A program made the translations under genes and the position numbers. A DNA stretch of 64,000 nucleotides. Source: CAKSQF01 sp964568425 (GTDB taxonomy: Bacteria > Bacillota > Clostridia > Oscillospirales > CAG-272). Positions 1-8,767 of this stretch are shown one piece after another. Where the stretch lies: contig CAZMPO010000003.1 of assembly GCA_964568425.1 (NCBI GenBank), positions 92,603-156,602 on the forward strand. The letters run 5' to 3'. Positions within the stretch are counted from its first letter, which is position 1, and each line of letters starts with the position of its first letter. The notes below the pieces were generated by a model. The model ran no database searches, was not told the origin of the DNA, and saw only the letters and a list, made by a program, of their open reading frames with translations.

Positions 1-1
1 C

Positions 2-1024
2 GACGCCGATTTCGTTGTGATCGCCGCACCGACAAATTACGATTCGAGCAAGAACTTCTTCGATACATCGGCGGTCGAGAATGTCATAAGTCTCGTCAAA
101 TCGGTGAATCCCGATGCGATCATGGTCATAAAATCGACCGTACCCGTCGGCTTTACGGAGAATGTTCGCCAAAAATATCAGTCGGACAACATTCTTTTCA
201 GCCCCGAATTTCTCCGCGAGTCCAAGGCACTCTACGATAACCTCTACCCGAGCAGAATAATCGTCGGCACGGATACAAACGATCCTCGTCTTGTCGATGC
301 CGCCAATAAATTCATCGCTCTGCTCTGCGAGGGCGCACTTAAGGAAAATATCGATACTCTCGTCATGGGCTTTACCGAGGCTGAGGCAGTCAAGCTTTTC
401 GCCAATACATATCTCGCCCTCCGCGTTTCGTATTTTAATGAACTTGATACCTACGCCGAGATGAAGGGACTTGATACCGAGCGCATAATCAAGGGCGTCT
501 GCCTTGACCCGAGGATCGGCGATCATTATAATAACCCCTCCTTCGGCTACGGCGGATATTGCCTGCCAAAGGATACCAAACAGCTCCTTGCCAATTACGC
601 CGATGTTCCGCAGAATATGATGACGGCGATCGTCGAGTCCAATCGCACAAGAAAGGACTTTATCGCCGACCGCGTTTTGCGCATGGCAGGCTGGTATGCC
701 TACGATGAGAATAACAGCTACGACATGGCAAAGGAAACTCCCGTGACCGTCGGTGTTTACAGACTCACCATGAAATCTAATTCGGATAATTTCAGACAGT
801 CGTCGATACAAGGCGTCATGAAACGCATAAAAGCAAAGGGCGCGACAGTCATAATCTACGAGCCCACCCTTGACGATGGCACGACCTTCTTCGGCAGTCC
901 TGTCGTGAATGATCTCGATAAATTCAAAGAAATGTCGGACGCGATCATCGCAAACAGGTATGACTCCTGCCTTGACGATGTGGCAGATAAAGTTTATACC
1001 AGAGACATCTTCAAACGCGACTGA
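2..1024 (+). CDS. UDP-glucose 6-dehydrogenase (5' end outside window)
   Basis: Oxidises UDP-glucose to UDP-glucuronate with NAD+ in the cytoplasm, supplying capsule or wall glycan synthesis. The frame is open to the left edge and reads DADFVVIAAPTNYD there, inside the N-terminal NAD domain, so the start lies upstream; 340 residues are visible. Supporting motifs are KSTVPVGFT, FSPEFLRES and the catalytic-cysteine motif GYGGYCLPKDT, followed by a C-terminal UDP-binding domain. A GTG at 17 is in frame but internal to the conserved domain, so it is not the start. The family identification is firm; the actual glycan pathway cannot be seen here. Confidence 0.93.
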   Translation, partial: DADFVVIAAPTNYDSSKNFFDTSAVENVISLVKSVNPDAIMVIKSTVPVGFTENVRQKYQSDNILFSPEFLRESKALYDNLYPSRIIVGTDTNDPRLVDAANKFIALLCEGALKENIDTLVMGFTEAEAVKLFANTYLALRVSYFNELDTYAEMKGLDTERIIKGVCLDPRIGDHYNNPSFGYGGYCLPKDTKQLLANYADVPQNMMTAIVESNRTRKDFIADRVLRMAGWYAYDENNSYDMAKETPVTVGVYRLTMKSNSDNFRQSSIQGVMKRIKAKGATVIIYEPTLDDGTTFFGSPVVNDLDKFKEMSDAIIANRYDSCLDDVADKVYTRDIFKRD

Positions 1025-1046
1025 CATCATACTTCCGCCAAAATTC

Positions 1047-1071
1047 CGCCTCTCCGAAGCTCGGAGAGGCG
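1047..1071. other. Inverted repeat downstream of the UDP-glucose dehydrogenase gene
   Basis: An 11-bp perfect stem (CGCCTCTCCGA, loop AGC) lies 23 bp past the stop. It is followed by A residues rather than T residues on the + strand, so it is not a canonical terminator; it may protect the 3' end of the mRNA or act weakly. Confidence 0.5.
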
Positions 1072-1118
1072 AAAAAAATTGTATGAGCGAATTTTTTGCC
1101 GCAATTTTGTCATTTCTC

Positions 1119-1146
1119 TTGACATTTTCCGCAAATATGCTATAAT
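1119..1146 (+). promoter_or_regulatory. SigA-type promoter for the 1210-3961 group
   Basis: TTGACA at 1119-1124, a 16-nt spacer and TATAAT at 1141-1146. It sits 64 bp upstream of the ATG at 1210, with AAAAGGAG just before the start. The genes to 3961 follow with gaps of 3 to 32 bp, so one transcript is likely. Confidence 0.8.
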
Positions 1147-1209
1147 AACATTAACAAACAGTCTGTTGTCGCGGAAATGCCGGTCCGCGGAGAAAAGGAG
1201 AATATTGTA

Positions 1210-2073
1210 ATGAAGATTTCAACACAGATCGAGCACGGCGCGACTCTTGTCGGAGAGGGACGAACGGTCGAGCTTGTCGCAAAGGCAGGCTTTGACGCAT
1301 GGGACTTTTCGATGTTCGCTATGGCACCCTTCGATTGGGGCAAACGTGCAATGATACATACCGACCATCCGCTCCAGGGAACGAACTATCTTAAGTTCGC
1401 AAGAGAGCTTAAGCAGATCGGACTTGATAACGGTATCACCTGCAATCAGTCGCACGCACCCTTTCCGTCGAGAGAGGGCGGTATATACGATTACCTCCGC
1501 CGCGCCATCGAATGTACCGCTGAGGCAGGCGGCAATATCTGCGTCATCCATCCCGACAATAACGACAGCCCCGAGAGAAATGCCGAGATGTATTTCGATC
1601 TTCTTCCGTTTGCAAAAGACTGCGGCGTGAAGATCGCTACCGAAAATATGTGGAATTGGGACGGCACAAAAGATCAGGCATGCTTTGCCGCCTGCGCCAC
1701 TCCCGAGAGCTTTAATGCGCATCTTGATGCCGTAAATGACGACTATCTCGTCGCTTGCCTTGATATAGGTCACGCCGAGATGAAGGGACTCGGGACCAAT
1801 GCGCCCGAAATGGTTCGCGCACTCGGAAACAGACTTGCCGCACTTCACATCCACGATAACGACAAGTGGCACGACTCGCATCAGATACCCTTCTCGATGA
1901 ACATCGATTTTACGCCCATCGTCAGGGCACTTAAGGATATCGACTATAAGGGCTATTTCACGCTCGAATGCGACAGCTACCTCGTCGGACGCACACCCGA
2001 TAATCTGCTTGACGGACTTCGCGACATGGCGGGCGCGGCACGCAGACTTGCCGATATGTTCGAGGCAGACTAA
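1210..2073 (+). CDS. Sugar phosphate isomerase/epimerase (TIM barrel)
   Basis: A 287-residue soluble protein of the xylose-isomerase-like TIM-barrel family (PF01261). Visible family features are ICVIHPDNND, IATENMWNW, CLDIGHAEMKG and LHIHDND, which provide the metal-binding His, Glu and Asp residues on the barrel strands, then the C-terminal YFTLECD strand. The ATG at 1210 is preferred to an in-frame upstream start at 1177 because AAAAGGAG lies 9 bp before it and the protein then begins directly with the first barrel strand. The substrate is unknown. It is the first gene after a strong promoter and precedes a regulator by 32 bp. Confidence 0.85.
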   Translation: MKISTQIEHGATLVGEGRTVELVAKAGFDAWDFSMFAMAPFDWGKRAMIHTDHPLQGTNYLKFARELKQIGLDNGITCNQSHAPFPSREGGIYDYLRRAIECTAEAGGNICVIHPDNNDSPERNAEMYFDLLPFAKDCGVKIATENMWNWDGTKDQACFAACATPESFNAHLDAVNDDYLVACLDIGHAEMKGLGTNAPEMVRALGNRLAALHIHDNDKWHDSHQIPFSMNIDFTPIVRALKDIDYKGYFTLECDSYLVGRTPDNLLDGLRDMAGAARRLADMFEAD

Positions 2074-2105
2074 ACGATATACACGACCGAAAGAGCAGGG
2101 AAGAT

Positions 2106-2807
2106 TTGAAATATAAAATAGCTATCTGCGACGACTCTGCCGCCGATAGGCGGTTCGTCGCCGATCTGATCGATAAATGGGCGGCAAAATCGGGCAATAC
2201 GGTGCAAACGAGACAGTTCTCGTCCGCCGAGGGCTTCCTCTTTCACTACTCCGAGGAGAGCGATTTTGATATATTGCTGCTTGATATCGAGATGGAGGGC
2301 ACCGACGGCGTAAGCCTTGCCAAAACCGTGCGCGCCGCCGACAGCAGGGTGCAGATCGTTTTCGTGACAGGCTACTCGGATTATATCGCCGAGGGGTACG
2401 AGGTCGAGGCACTTCATTACCTTCTGAAGCCTGTCGATGAGGAGAAGCTTTTTGCCGTTCTCGACCGTGCGACAGAAAAGCTTGACGCCGACGGCAAAAC
2501 AGTAGATCTTTCAAATTCGACCGAGACCGCAAGACTGCCGATGCGAGAGATCGTCTATGTCGATGTCGTCGGAAACTATTCGATATTCCACGCAAAATTC
2601 GATTTTTCGGTCAAAATGACGCTTTCAAAGGTCGAAACAATGCTTGATGACCGATTTGTCAGGGTCGGCAGATCGCTGATCGTTAATCTTGAAAGGATCA
2701 GAAGGGTAACAAAGACCGATGTCTTCATGGCAGACGGCTCTGTGTTGCCACTTCCCAAGGGCGCGTATGAGCATATCAATCGCGCGATAATCACGAAAAT
2801 AAAGTAA
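2106..2807 (+). CDS. LytTR-family response regulator
   Basis: A 233-residue two-component regulator. The N-terminal receiver domain shows AICDDS, the phosphoacceptor Asp in LLLDIEMEGTDG and the conserved Lys in LLKPVD near residue 113. The C-terminal half is a LytTR DNA-binding domain, with YVDVVGNYS and FVRVGRSLIVNLERI. The start is TTG at 2106, supported by AGGGAAG upstream and by MKYKIAICDD as the natural first strand. Its probable partner is the GHKL kinase at 3299, with a cupin gene in between. LytTR regulators of this layout often control exporters or extracellular products; the ABC pair and secreted proteins downstream are plausible targets, but that is inference. Confidence 0.92.
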   Translation: MKYKIAICDDSAADRRFVADLIDKWAAKSGNTVQTRQFSSAEGFLFHYSEESDFDILLLDIEMEGTDGVSLAKTVRAADSRVQIVFVTGYSDYIAEGYEVEALHYLLKPVDEEKLFAVLDRATEKLDADGKTVDLSNSTETARLPMREIVYVDVVGNYSIFHAKFDFSVKMTLSKVETMLDDRFVRVGRSLIVNLERIRRVTKTDVFMADGSVLPLPKGAYEHINRAIITKIK

Positions 2808-2827
2808 AATGAAAAAGGAAACACACA

Positions 2828-3295
2828 ATGAGCGAGATAAAGCATCAAAACACCGGTGACATCCCCGCCTCCCATAAATGCGAGCACGAGGGATACGAAT
2901 ATTACAGAAAGAAATTTCTCACATTTGGAGAAAGCTCTCATACGACTGTCAGCATTTATGAAGTGCCGCCGATGAAAGCGGCATATCCTTACCACTATCA
3001 CCACAGAAACGAGGAGACCTTTTATGTGATAAGCGGTCAAGGGCTTATGAAGTGCGCAGACGGTGAGCGCGAGGTCAAGGCGGGCGATCTGCTCTTCTTC
3101 CCGACAGGCGAGCATGGTGCGCATAAGCTGATCAACACATCCGAGACCGAAAATCTTGTCTATATCGACTTTGACGCAGTCGACGATATCGATGTTGCAG
3201 TCTACCCCGATTCGCAAAAGATCGGCATTTGGGGCAAGGGGATCAACAAGCTCTACGGAATGTACGACAATATCGACTACTATAAGGGCGAGTAG
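2828..3295 (+). CDS. Cupin-domain protein
   Basis: A 155-residue single-domain cupin. Motif 1 is visible as YHYHHRNEETFYVISG, with two metal-type His and a Glu, and motif 2 as GDLLFFPTGEHGAHKLIN. This suggests a metal-binding beta barrel that could bind a small ligand or isomerise a sugar. The start is ATG 2828, preceded by AAAAGGAAA. It lies 20 bp after a LytTR regulator and 3 bp before a GHKL kinase, so it is transcribed within a two-component operon. A sensory role is a guess; a sugar-metabolic role with the isomerase at 1210 is equally possible. Confidence 0.85.
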   Translation: MSEIKHQNTGDIPASHKCEHEGYEYYRKKFLTFGESSHTTVSIYEVPPMKAAYPYHYHHRNEETFYVISGQGLMKCADGEREVKAGDLLFFPTGEHGAHKLINTSETENLVYIDFDAVDDIDVAVYPDSQKIGIWGKGINKLYGMYDNIDYYKGE

Positions 3296-3298
3296 ACC

Positions 3299-3961
3299 GT
3301 GTCATTTCTGTCCAAAAGGATCGATCGCCATATCGCCGCGTATCAGAGAGAGCTGATCGACACCCATTATATGGAGGTCGAGACGATGTATAAACAAATT
3401 CGCGGATGGCGGCACGATTACAGAAATCATATACAAATGTTGAAAGCACTTGCCGCAAAGGATGATATAGACGGTATCAAGAGCTATCTCGATATGCTCG
3501 ACAAAGATCTTGCCACCGTCGATACCGTTGTGAAAACGGGAAACGCAATGGCTGACGCAATACTCAACAGTAAGATATCGCTTGCAAGATCGAAGGGCAT
3601 ATCGGTAAGTGTTGACGCGCATATCCCTGTCAAGCTTAAAATGTCCGAGCTTGACCTCTGCGTCATTATCGGCAATCTTTTTGATAATGCGATAGACGCC
3701 AATATGGCACTGCCCGAGGATAGTCGCATGATACGAGTGTATATGGATATGAAGAAAACTCAACTTTATATCTCGTTTACCAATTTTACCGCCTCCAAAA
3801 AGCAAAAAAAACACGGCAATCTGTTCGCGACGACCAAAGGAGACGGGCACGGATTCGGACTCGTTCGTATCGATAACATAGTCGAGCGTCTTGACGGATA
3901 TCTCTCTCGCAACAGCGAGGACGGCGCATTTACGACCGAGATCCTCATCCCACAGGTGTAG
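3299..3961 (+). CDS. GHKL sensor histidine kinase lacking a sensor domain
   Basis: A 220-residue kinase core of the AgrC/LytS-like GHKL class. It shows the phosphoacceptor region WRHDYRNHIQML near residue 38, the N-box LFDNAIDAN and the G-box GDGHGFGLVRI. There is no hydrophobic segment, so unlike typical AgrC-type kinases it has no membrane sensor and should be cytosolic. The start is GTG at 3299, 3 bp after the cupin stop, suggesting translational coupling. It would phosphorylate the LytTR regulator at 2106. Whether it is a shortened gene or a genuine soluble kinase is not decided by the sequence. Confidence 0.88.
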   Translation: MSFLSKRIDRHIAAYQRELIDTHYMEVETMYKQIRGWRHDYRNHIQMLKALAAKDDIDGIKSYLDMLDKDLATVDTVVKTGNAMADAILNSKISLARSKGISVSVDAHIPVKLKMSELDLCVIIGNLFDNAIDANMALPEDSRMIRVYMDMKKTQLYISFTNFTASKKQKKHGNLFATTKGDGHGFGLVRIDNIVERLDGYLSRNSEDGAFTTEILIPQV

Positions 3962-3970
3962 ATATTTTTT

Positions 3971-4300
3971 GCTTTTACAACAAAGGTGTGCGAATTGCGG
4001 CTGTTTTTGCAAAGCAAAATCTCTGCCGAAGGCAGAGAAAGCCACAATTCTAAGTCTGAAGACTTGTCTTGAGACTTTTCGCTTTTACAACAAAGGTGTG
4101 CGAATTGCGGCTGTTTTTGCAAAGCAAAATCTCTGCCGAAGGCAGAGAAAGCCACAATTCTAAGTCTGAAGACTTGTCTTGAGACTTTTCGCTTTTACAA
4201 CAAAGGTGTGCGAATTGCGGCTGTTTTTGCAAAGCAAAATCTCTGCCGAAGGCAGAGAAAGCCACAATTCTAAGTCTGAAAACTTGTTTTCAGACTTTTC
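3971..4300 (+). repeat. Three tandem copies of a 110-bp structured repeat
   Basis: Units are 3971-4080, 4081-4190 and 4191-4300, with no length change. The first two appear identical; the third differs only near its 3' end. Each unit contains an outer stem GAATTGCGGCT/AGCCACAATTC with one mismatch, enclosing hairpins TTTTGC-AAA-GCAAAA and CTCTGCC-GAA-GGCAGAG. A 3' hairpin of about 12 bp follows; in unit 3 it is a perfect AAGTCTGAAAAC/GTTTTCAGACTT. No convincing gene lies in this 431-bp gap (3962-4392). Confidence 0.95.
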
Positions 4301-4320
4301 GTCCCCCAAAAAATGCAATT

Positions 4321-4349
4321 CGTCCCCGAAACAACACGGGGACGTTTTT
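4321..4349 (+). terminator. Rho-independent terminator
   Basis: CGTCCCCG, loop, CGGGGACG, then TTTTT. It lies directly after the 110-bp repeats and ends transcription of the upstream two-component group before the exporter genes. Confidence 0.88.
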
Positions 4350-4392
4350 GTGTGATATAATGTGTGGGAAATAGAAAGGACGGTGGTTTTCT

Positions 4393-6252
4393 TTGAGAGA
4401 AAATCATAAAAGGGATAAGAAAAGGTCGCCGAAATACAATATGCTTCAAAATACGGCGTTTATGATAAAGCTTGCTTGGACCTCGAAGGAGAAAAAGGTC
4501 CTTGTGACCGTTCTCCTTACCGCAGGTCTTACAGTCGCGCTGAGTATCGTCAATCTCTACCTGTCCCCGACCGTGCTGTCGGTCATCGAGAGAGGTGCGC
4601 CCGTGCCTGAACTGCTTTTGACCATTGCCGCCTTTTCACTTGCGCTTATGATCATGTCGGCGGCAAAGGCGTATATCGACGCAAACGCCATGTACGGCAG
4701 GATATCGGTCCGAACCGAGCTTATCAACGCACTCAACCGAAAGCTCACGACAACATCCTATCCGAACTTGTTTGACGAGAGAATGCGCGAGCTTGAGAAC
4801 ATCTCGTCGGCGGCGATCAGCAATAACAGTGCGGCGACCGAGGCGATCTGGGTTACGCTCACGACCCTTTTGTCAAATGTTATCGGTTTTGTCGTGTACA
4901 TCCTGCTTCTGTCCTCAGTGCATCCTGCCATTGCCGCTTTTATTATTGTTACCGCGATGATCGGATTTTTCGTAAATTTCCGCCTTAATGACTGGGGATA
5001 TCGCCATCGCACGGAGGAGTCGGAGGCGGTCGGCAGGATGGATTACCTGAACAGAAGATCGGGTGAGGTCGCATTTGCCAAGGATATACGAATATTCGGA
5101 CTTCGCTCATGGATCGAAGAGCTCTACACCAAGACCGAGCGCGCTTATACCGCCTTTCACGAGAGAGCCGAGGGCGTGTACTCAATTGCAAGAGTTGTCG
5201 ATGTCATTCTGACCTTCTTAAGAAACGCTGTAGCATATGCGGTTCTTGTCGGGCTTGTTGTCGAGGGCGAGATAGGCGTTGCCGAGTTTCTCCTTTATTT
5301 CAGCGCGGTCGACGGCTTTGCCGCCCTGGTGAACGGCATACTAGGCGAGCTGAACACGCTTCATAAACAATCTCTTGATATATGCAATGTCCGCGAGCTG
5401 CTCGATTTCAATGAGCCTTTTGAGCTGACGGGCGGTGAGCATATCAAAGCAGATTCGATGGGCACTTACGAGATAAAGCTCGAACATGTATCATTTCGCT
5501 ATCCGGGCACTGATGCGGACACTCTGTCGGATATCGATCTGACCCTGCACCCGGGCGAAAAGCTTGCCGTCGTCGGTCTCAACGGCGCGGGCAAAACAAC
5601 GCTCGTAAAGCTTATCTGCGGATTTCTCGACCCGACAGAGGGAAGAGTACTGCTGAACGGCAGGGATATTCGCGAGTTTAACCGTGTCGATTATTATTCA
5701 ATGTTTTCGGCTGTTTTTCAGAGCTTTTCTTTGCTTGCGGCAAGTATCGCGGCAAATGTCGCACAGGACACCGTCGATATCGACCTTGATCGTGTCAAAA
5801 GCTGCGTCGATAAAGCAGGGCTTCGCGATAAGATCGAGTCGCTCTCGGACGGATATGATACACTGCTTAACCGCGAGGTCTATGACGATGCCATCCTTTT
5901 GTCTGGAGGGCAGACGCAAAGGCTGATGCTTGCCCGAGCGCTCTATAAGGATGCTCCGTTTATCATCCTTGATGAGCCGACCGCCGCACTTGACCCCATC
6001 GCCGAGGCGGATATGTACAACAAATATAACGAGATGACAAACGGAAGATCGTCTGTTTATATCTCGCACAGACTTGCATCCACTCGCTTTTGTGATCGCA
6101 TAATCCTCATCGACGGCGCGAGGATAAGCGAGACTGGAACACATGATGAACTTGTAAAGATGGGCGGCAAATACGCCGAGCTCTTCGAGGTTCAAAGCAA
6201 ATACTACAGAGAAGAAGGGGGCGAAAACAATGAGGAAAATGAAGAAAACTAA
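4393..6252 (+). CDS. ABC exporter half-transporter, permease plus ATPase (A)
   Basis: A 619-residue fusion of a six-helix type-IV exporter domain (about residues 30-320) and a nucleotide-binding domain. The ATPase shows Walker A GLNGAGKTT near residue 395, signature LSGGQTQRL, Walker B IILDEPTAALD and the H-loop ISHRLAS. The start is taken as TTG 4393; an ATG at 4441 is possible. It overlaps the next exporter gene by 23 bp, so the two likely form a heterodimer in the membrane. The EPTAALDPIAEA sequence after Walker B is shared with the partner. The substrate is unknown; the neighbouring LytTR/GHKL genes hint at a peptide, but no precursor peptide is visible. Confidence 0.9.
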   Translation: MRENHKRDKKRSPKYNMLQNTAFMIKLAWTSKEKKVLVTVLLTAGLTVALSIVNLYLSPTVLSVIERGAPVPELLLTIAAFSLALMIMSAAKAYIDANAMYGRISVRTELINALNRKLTTTSYPNLFDERMRELENISSAAISNNSAATEAIWVTLTTLLSNVIGFVVYILLLSSVHPAIAAFIIVTAMIGFFVNFRLNDWGYRHRTEESEAVGRMDYLNRRSGEVAFAKDIRIFGLRSWIEELYTKTERAYTAFHERAEGVYSIARVVDVILTFLRNAVAYAVLVGLVVEGEIGVAEFLLYFSAVDGFAALVNGILGELNTLHKQSLDICNVRELLDFNEPFELTGGEHIKADSMGTYEIKLEHVSFRYPGTDADTLSDIDLTLHPGEKLAVVGLNGAGKTTLVKLICGFLDPTEGRVLLNGRDIREFNRVDYYSMFSAVFQSFSLLAASIAANVAQDTVDIDLDRVKSCVDKAGLRDKIESLSDGYDTLLNREVYDDAILLSGGQTQRLMLARALYKDAPFIILDEPTAALDPIAEADMYNKYNEMTNGRSSVYISHRLASTRFCDRIILIDGARISETGTHDELVKMGGKYAELFEVQSKYYREEGGENNEENEEN

Positions 6253-8125
6253 GTCCGACGATAAAATGTCGTTTTCACAGATCGCTCGGATAAATATTCG
6301 CGCCATGGATATCTACAGACGTAAATATCCGAGCCTCTTCGCCTCCCGTATTGCCGAGATCATTTGGGATACCCTCACGCCCTATGTCGGGATATATCTG
6401 TCCGCGCTGATCATCGGTGAGCTTGCCTCCCCGTCGAGAGATGCGGAGCGTCTGAAAAGGCTTGTCCTTATATCGCTTTCTGCGGCGGCGGTAATATCGA
6501 TAATCAAAATAATTTTGACAAGATGGAAAAATTCACAGACCGCGGGTATGTGGATGAAGGTCGAGCATATCCTCGCGGATAAGATGCTCGAAATGGACTA
6601 TTCGCGTGTCGATGATCCGAAGACCGCAGAGCTCCATTCGACCGTAATGCAAAACCTCAATGGCTCGGGATGGGGAATGTATCATGTCTGGACATCGTTT
6701 GCCGAACTTGTTTCATCGATTCTCACCATCCTCGGCGGCGTCTCGCTGACAATAACGCTTTTCACGATCCCCGTTCCCGGACGGTCATTTCTGAACAGTC
6801 CGCTTTTTGCGATAGGTGTTGTGATCCTGATGCTTGCGATAACCGCGATCTCGCCGATATTTGCCGCAAAGATCGGTGATCAGTGGGCAAAACTTTCAAA
6901 AACGCATAATTTCGGCAATCGTATTTTCGGATTTTTCGGATTTCTCGGATATGACGACAAGCTTGCCCTCGACGTTAGGACATACCGCCAGGATAAGATC
7001 TGTGAGCGATATAATACCGATAAAAACAGTACCTTCAGTTCAAACGGCGTTTTCGCGAAATACGCGCGCGGTGCGGGAGGGCTGTACACGGCGGCATCGG
7101 CATCGGCAACACCGTTGCTTGTCGGTATGATCTATCTTTTCGTCTGTCTCAAAGCGCTTTTCGGAGCGTTCGGACTCGGTGCGGTTACACAGTATGTCGC
7201 ATCGATCACCAAGTTGTCGGGCGGTATATCCGAGATGGTGAACGCTCTTATCGATATGCGAAATAACGTCCCCTTTTTGAAGCTTACCTTCGACTTTCTC
7301 GATATCCCGAACGATATGTATAAGGGCTCGCTCACGGTTGAAAAACGATCCGATCGCAACTATGAGATAGAGTTCCGAAACGTGTCCTTCAAATATCCCG
7401 GCTCGGATAATTACTCGCTTAAAAATGTGAACATGAAATTTAGGGTCGGCGAGAGGCTTGCGGTCGTCGGCATGAACGGCTCGGGCAAGACCACCTTTAT
7501 AAAATTGCTCTGCCGACTTTATGACCCGACCGAGGGCGAGATACTTCTGAACGGCATCGATATCCGCAAATATGATTATCGCGAATATATGGACATTTTC
7601 TCGGTAGTTTTCCAGGATTTCAACCTTTTGTCAATGAATCTTTCCGAAAATATTGCCTCCGGAAGCGATCTTGACAAAGACCGCGTGATCGACTGCCTCG
7701 AAAAAGCGGGATTTTCCGATCGCCTTGCGTCAATGCCCGACGGTATCGATACGTGTCTTTATAAAAGCTGGAGCAAAAACGGCGTTGATGTGTCGGGCGG
7801 CGAGGCGCAAAAGCTTGCCATCGCACGTGCACTTTATAAGGACGCACCGTTTATCATCCTCGATGAACCGACCGCCGCGCTTGATCCGATCGCCGAGGCG
7901 GAGATATATGAAAAATTCGACTCGATCGCGGGCGATAAGACTGCCATATATATCTCACACCGGCTCTCGTCATGTAAGTTCTGCGATGAGATCGCCGTCT
8001 TCCATGAGGGCAGTGTGATACAGAAGGGAAGCCACGAAGAACTGCTTGCCGATAAAGAGGGCAAATACAGCGAGCTTTGGAATGCGCAGGCACAGTATTA
8101 TGTCAAAGAAGACGGAGCGGCGTGA
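6230..8125 (+). CDS. ABC exporter half-transporter, permease plus ATPase (B)
   Basis: A 631-residue partner of the exporter at 4393. A basic cytosolic start (MRKMKKTKSDDK) leads into the transmembrane domain; the ATPase has Walker A GMNGSGKTT near residue 414, signature VSGGEAQKL, Walker B IILDEPTAALD and ISHRLSS. ATG 6230 lies inside the end of the upstream gene, preceded by GAAGGGGG, so translation is coupled. Both ATPase sites look intact, giving no sign of a degenerate site. It is followed after 3 bp by the DUF4186 gene. Export of a peptide, lipid or drug cannot be distinguished from sequence. Confidence 0.9.
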   Translation: MRKMKKTKSDDKMSFSQIARINIRAMDIYRRKYPSLFASRIAEIIWDTLTPYVGIYLSALIIGELASPSRDAERLKRLVLISLSAAAVISIIKIILTRWKNSQTAGMWMKVEHILADKMLEMDYSRVDDPKTAELHSTVMQNLNGSGWGMYHVWTSFAELVSSILTILGGVSLTITLFTIPVPGRSFLNSPLFAIGVVILMLAITAISPIFAAKIGDQWAKLSKTHNFGNRIFGFFGFLGYDDKLALDVRTYRQDKICERYNTDKNSTFSSNGVFAKYARGAGGLYTAASASATPLLVGMIYLFVCLKALFGAFGLGAVTQYVASITKLSGGISEMVNALIDMRNNVPFLKLTFDFLDIPNDMYKGSLTVEKRSDRNYEIEFRNVSFKYPGSDNYSLKNVNMKFRVGERLAVVGMNGSGKTTFIKLLCRLYDPTEGEILLNGIDIRKYDYREYMDIFSVVFQDFNLLSMNLSENIASGSDLDKDRVIDCLEKAGFSDRLASMPDGIDTCLYKSWSKNGVDVSGGEAQKLAIARALYKDAPFIILDEPTAALDPIAEAEIYEKFDSIAGDKTAIYISHRLSSCKFCDEIAVFHEGSVIQKGSHEELLADKEGKYSELWNAQAQYYVKEDGAA

Positions 8126-8128
8126 TAA

Positions 8129-8491
8129 ATGACATACGATGAAGCATTTGCCCGCCTTTCAAGATCAAAGTTCAGATCACGCTTCCATCTTTCCGCCGAC
8201 GATATCGCGTATATCGACAGAGTGGGTATCGATAAGATAAGATCTCACGCGACCGATTTTGTAATTTCTCGCCTTGCCCCCGTCCCCGGCGAGACCGACG
8301 GCAAGCAGACCCCCATGCGCGGTCACCCCGTGTTCGTCGCCCAGCACGCCTGTGCGCTTTGTTGCAGAGGGTGCATGAATAAATGGTACCGCGTACCAAC
8401 AGATCGTCCAATGACCGTTCGCGAGATCGAAAAGACGGTGAATTTTCTCATGCTTTGGATCGAGAGAGAGTATGCATTAAACGAAAACTAA
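8129..8491 (+). CDS. DUF4186 family protein
   Basis: A 120-residue protein matching the remembered DUF4186 pattern: SRSKFRSRFHLSADD near the start, TPMRGHPVFVAQHAC in the middle, then the cysteine cluster CALCCRGCMNKW, which could bind a metal. No function is established that I know of. It starts 3 bp after exporter B and is followed by a strong terminator, so it is the last gene of the exporter operon. Full length for the family by eye. Confidence 0.85.
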   Translation: MTYDEAFARLSRSKFRSRFHLSADDIAYIDRVGIDKIRSHATDFVISRLAPVPGETDGKQTPMRGHPVFVAQHACALCCRGCMNKWYRVPTDRPMTVREIEKTVNFLMLWIEREYALNEN

Positions 8492-8525
8492 AAAACAAAG
8501 TCAAAATAGGCAACCTTTGTTTCGA

Positions 8526-8555
8526 AACGCTCGAACGAATAATCGTTCGAGCGTT
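8526..8555. terminator. Terminator hairpin after the exporter operon
   Basis: A 13-bp perfect stem AACGCTCGAACGA/TCGTTCGAGCGTT with a 4-nt loop, 34 bp past the DUF4186 stop, then a T-containing stretch (CGATTTGTG). Confidence 0.75.
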
Positions 8556-8668
8556 CGATTTGTGAACAAATAATCCCGAAGTTTGAGGCAAAATTTCATT
8601 TTTCAATCGAAATTTTTCTGAATAATCAAAAAAATGTCCGAAATAAACAATAAATTTTCGATAAGCTC

Positions 8669-8697
8669 TTGACAAACTCCCACAGATGTGATAAAAT
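8669..8697 (+). promoter_or_regulatory. SigA-type promoter for the NlpC/P60-ricin protein
   Basis: TTGACA at 8669-8674, a 17-nt spacer and TAAAAT at 8692-8697, about 70 bp before the ATG at 8768. GGAAGG precedes the start. Confidence 0.8.
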
Positions 8698-8767
8698 GGT
8701 TAAGTCAATATCTTGAAGAGGTATGTTTTGAGGACATATCTCAAGTACAAAAAGGAAGGTATGAATT

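Noticed and set aside
3766..4265. Minus-strand open frames in the 110-bp repeats (repeating FGRDFALQKQPQFAHLCCKS)
   Set aside because: The repeated peptide results from the DNA repeat; no ribosome site, and the DNA folds as RNA-like hairpins.
4356..4361. TATAAT before the exporter pair as a promoter
   Set aside because: No -35 match at 16-18 nt, where the terminator hairpin lies; left as unsupported.
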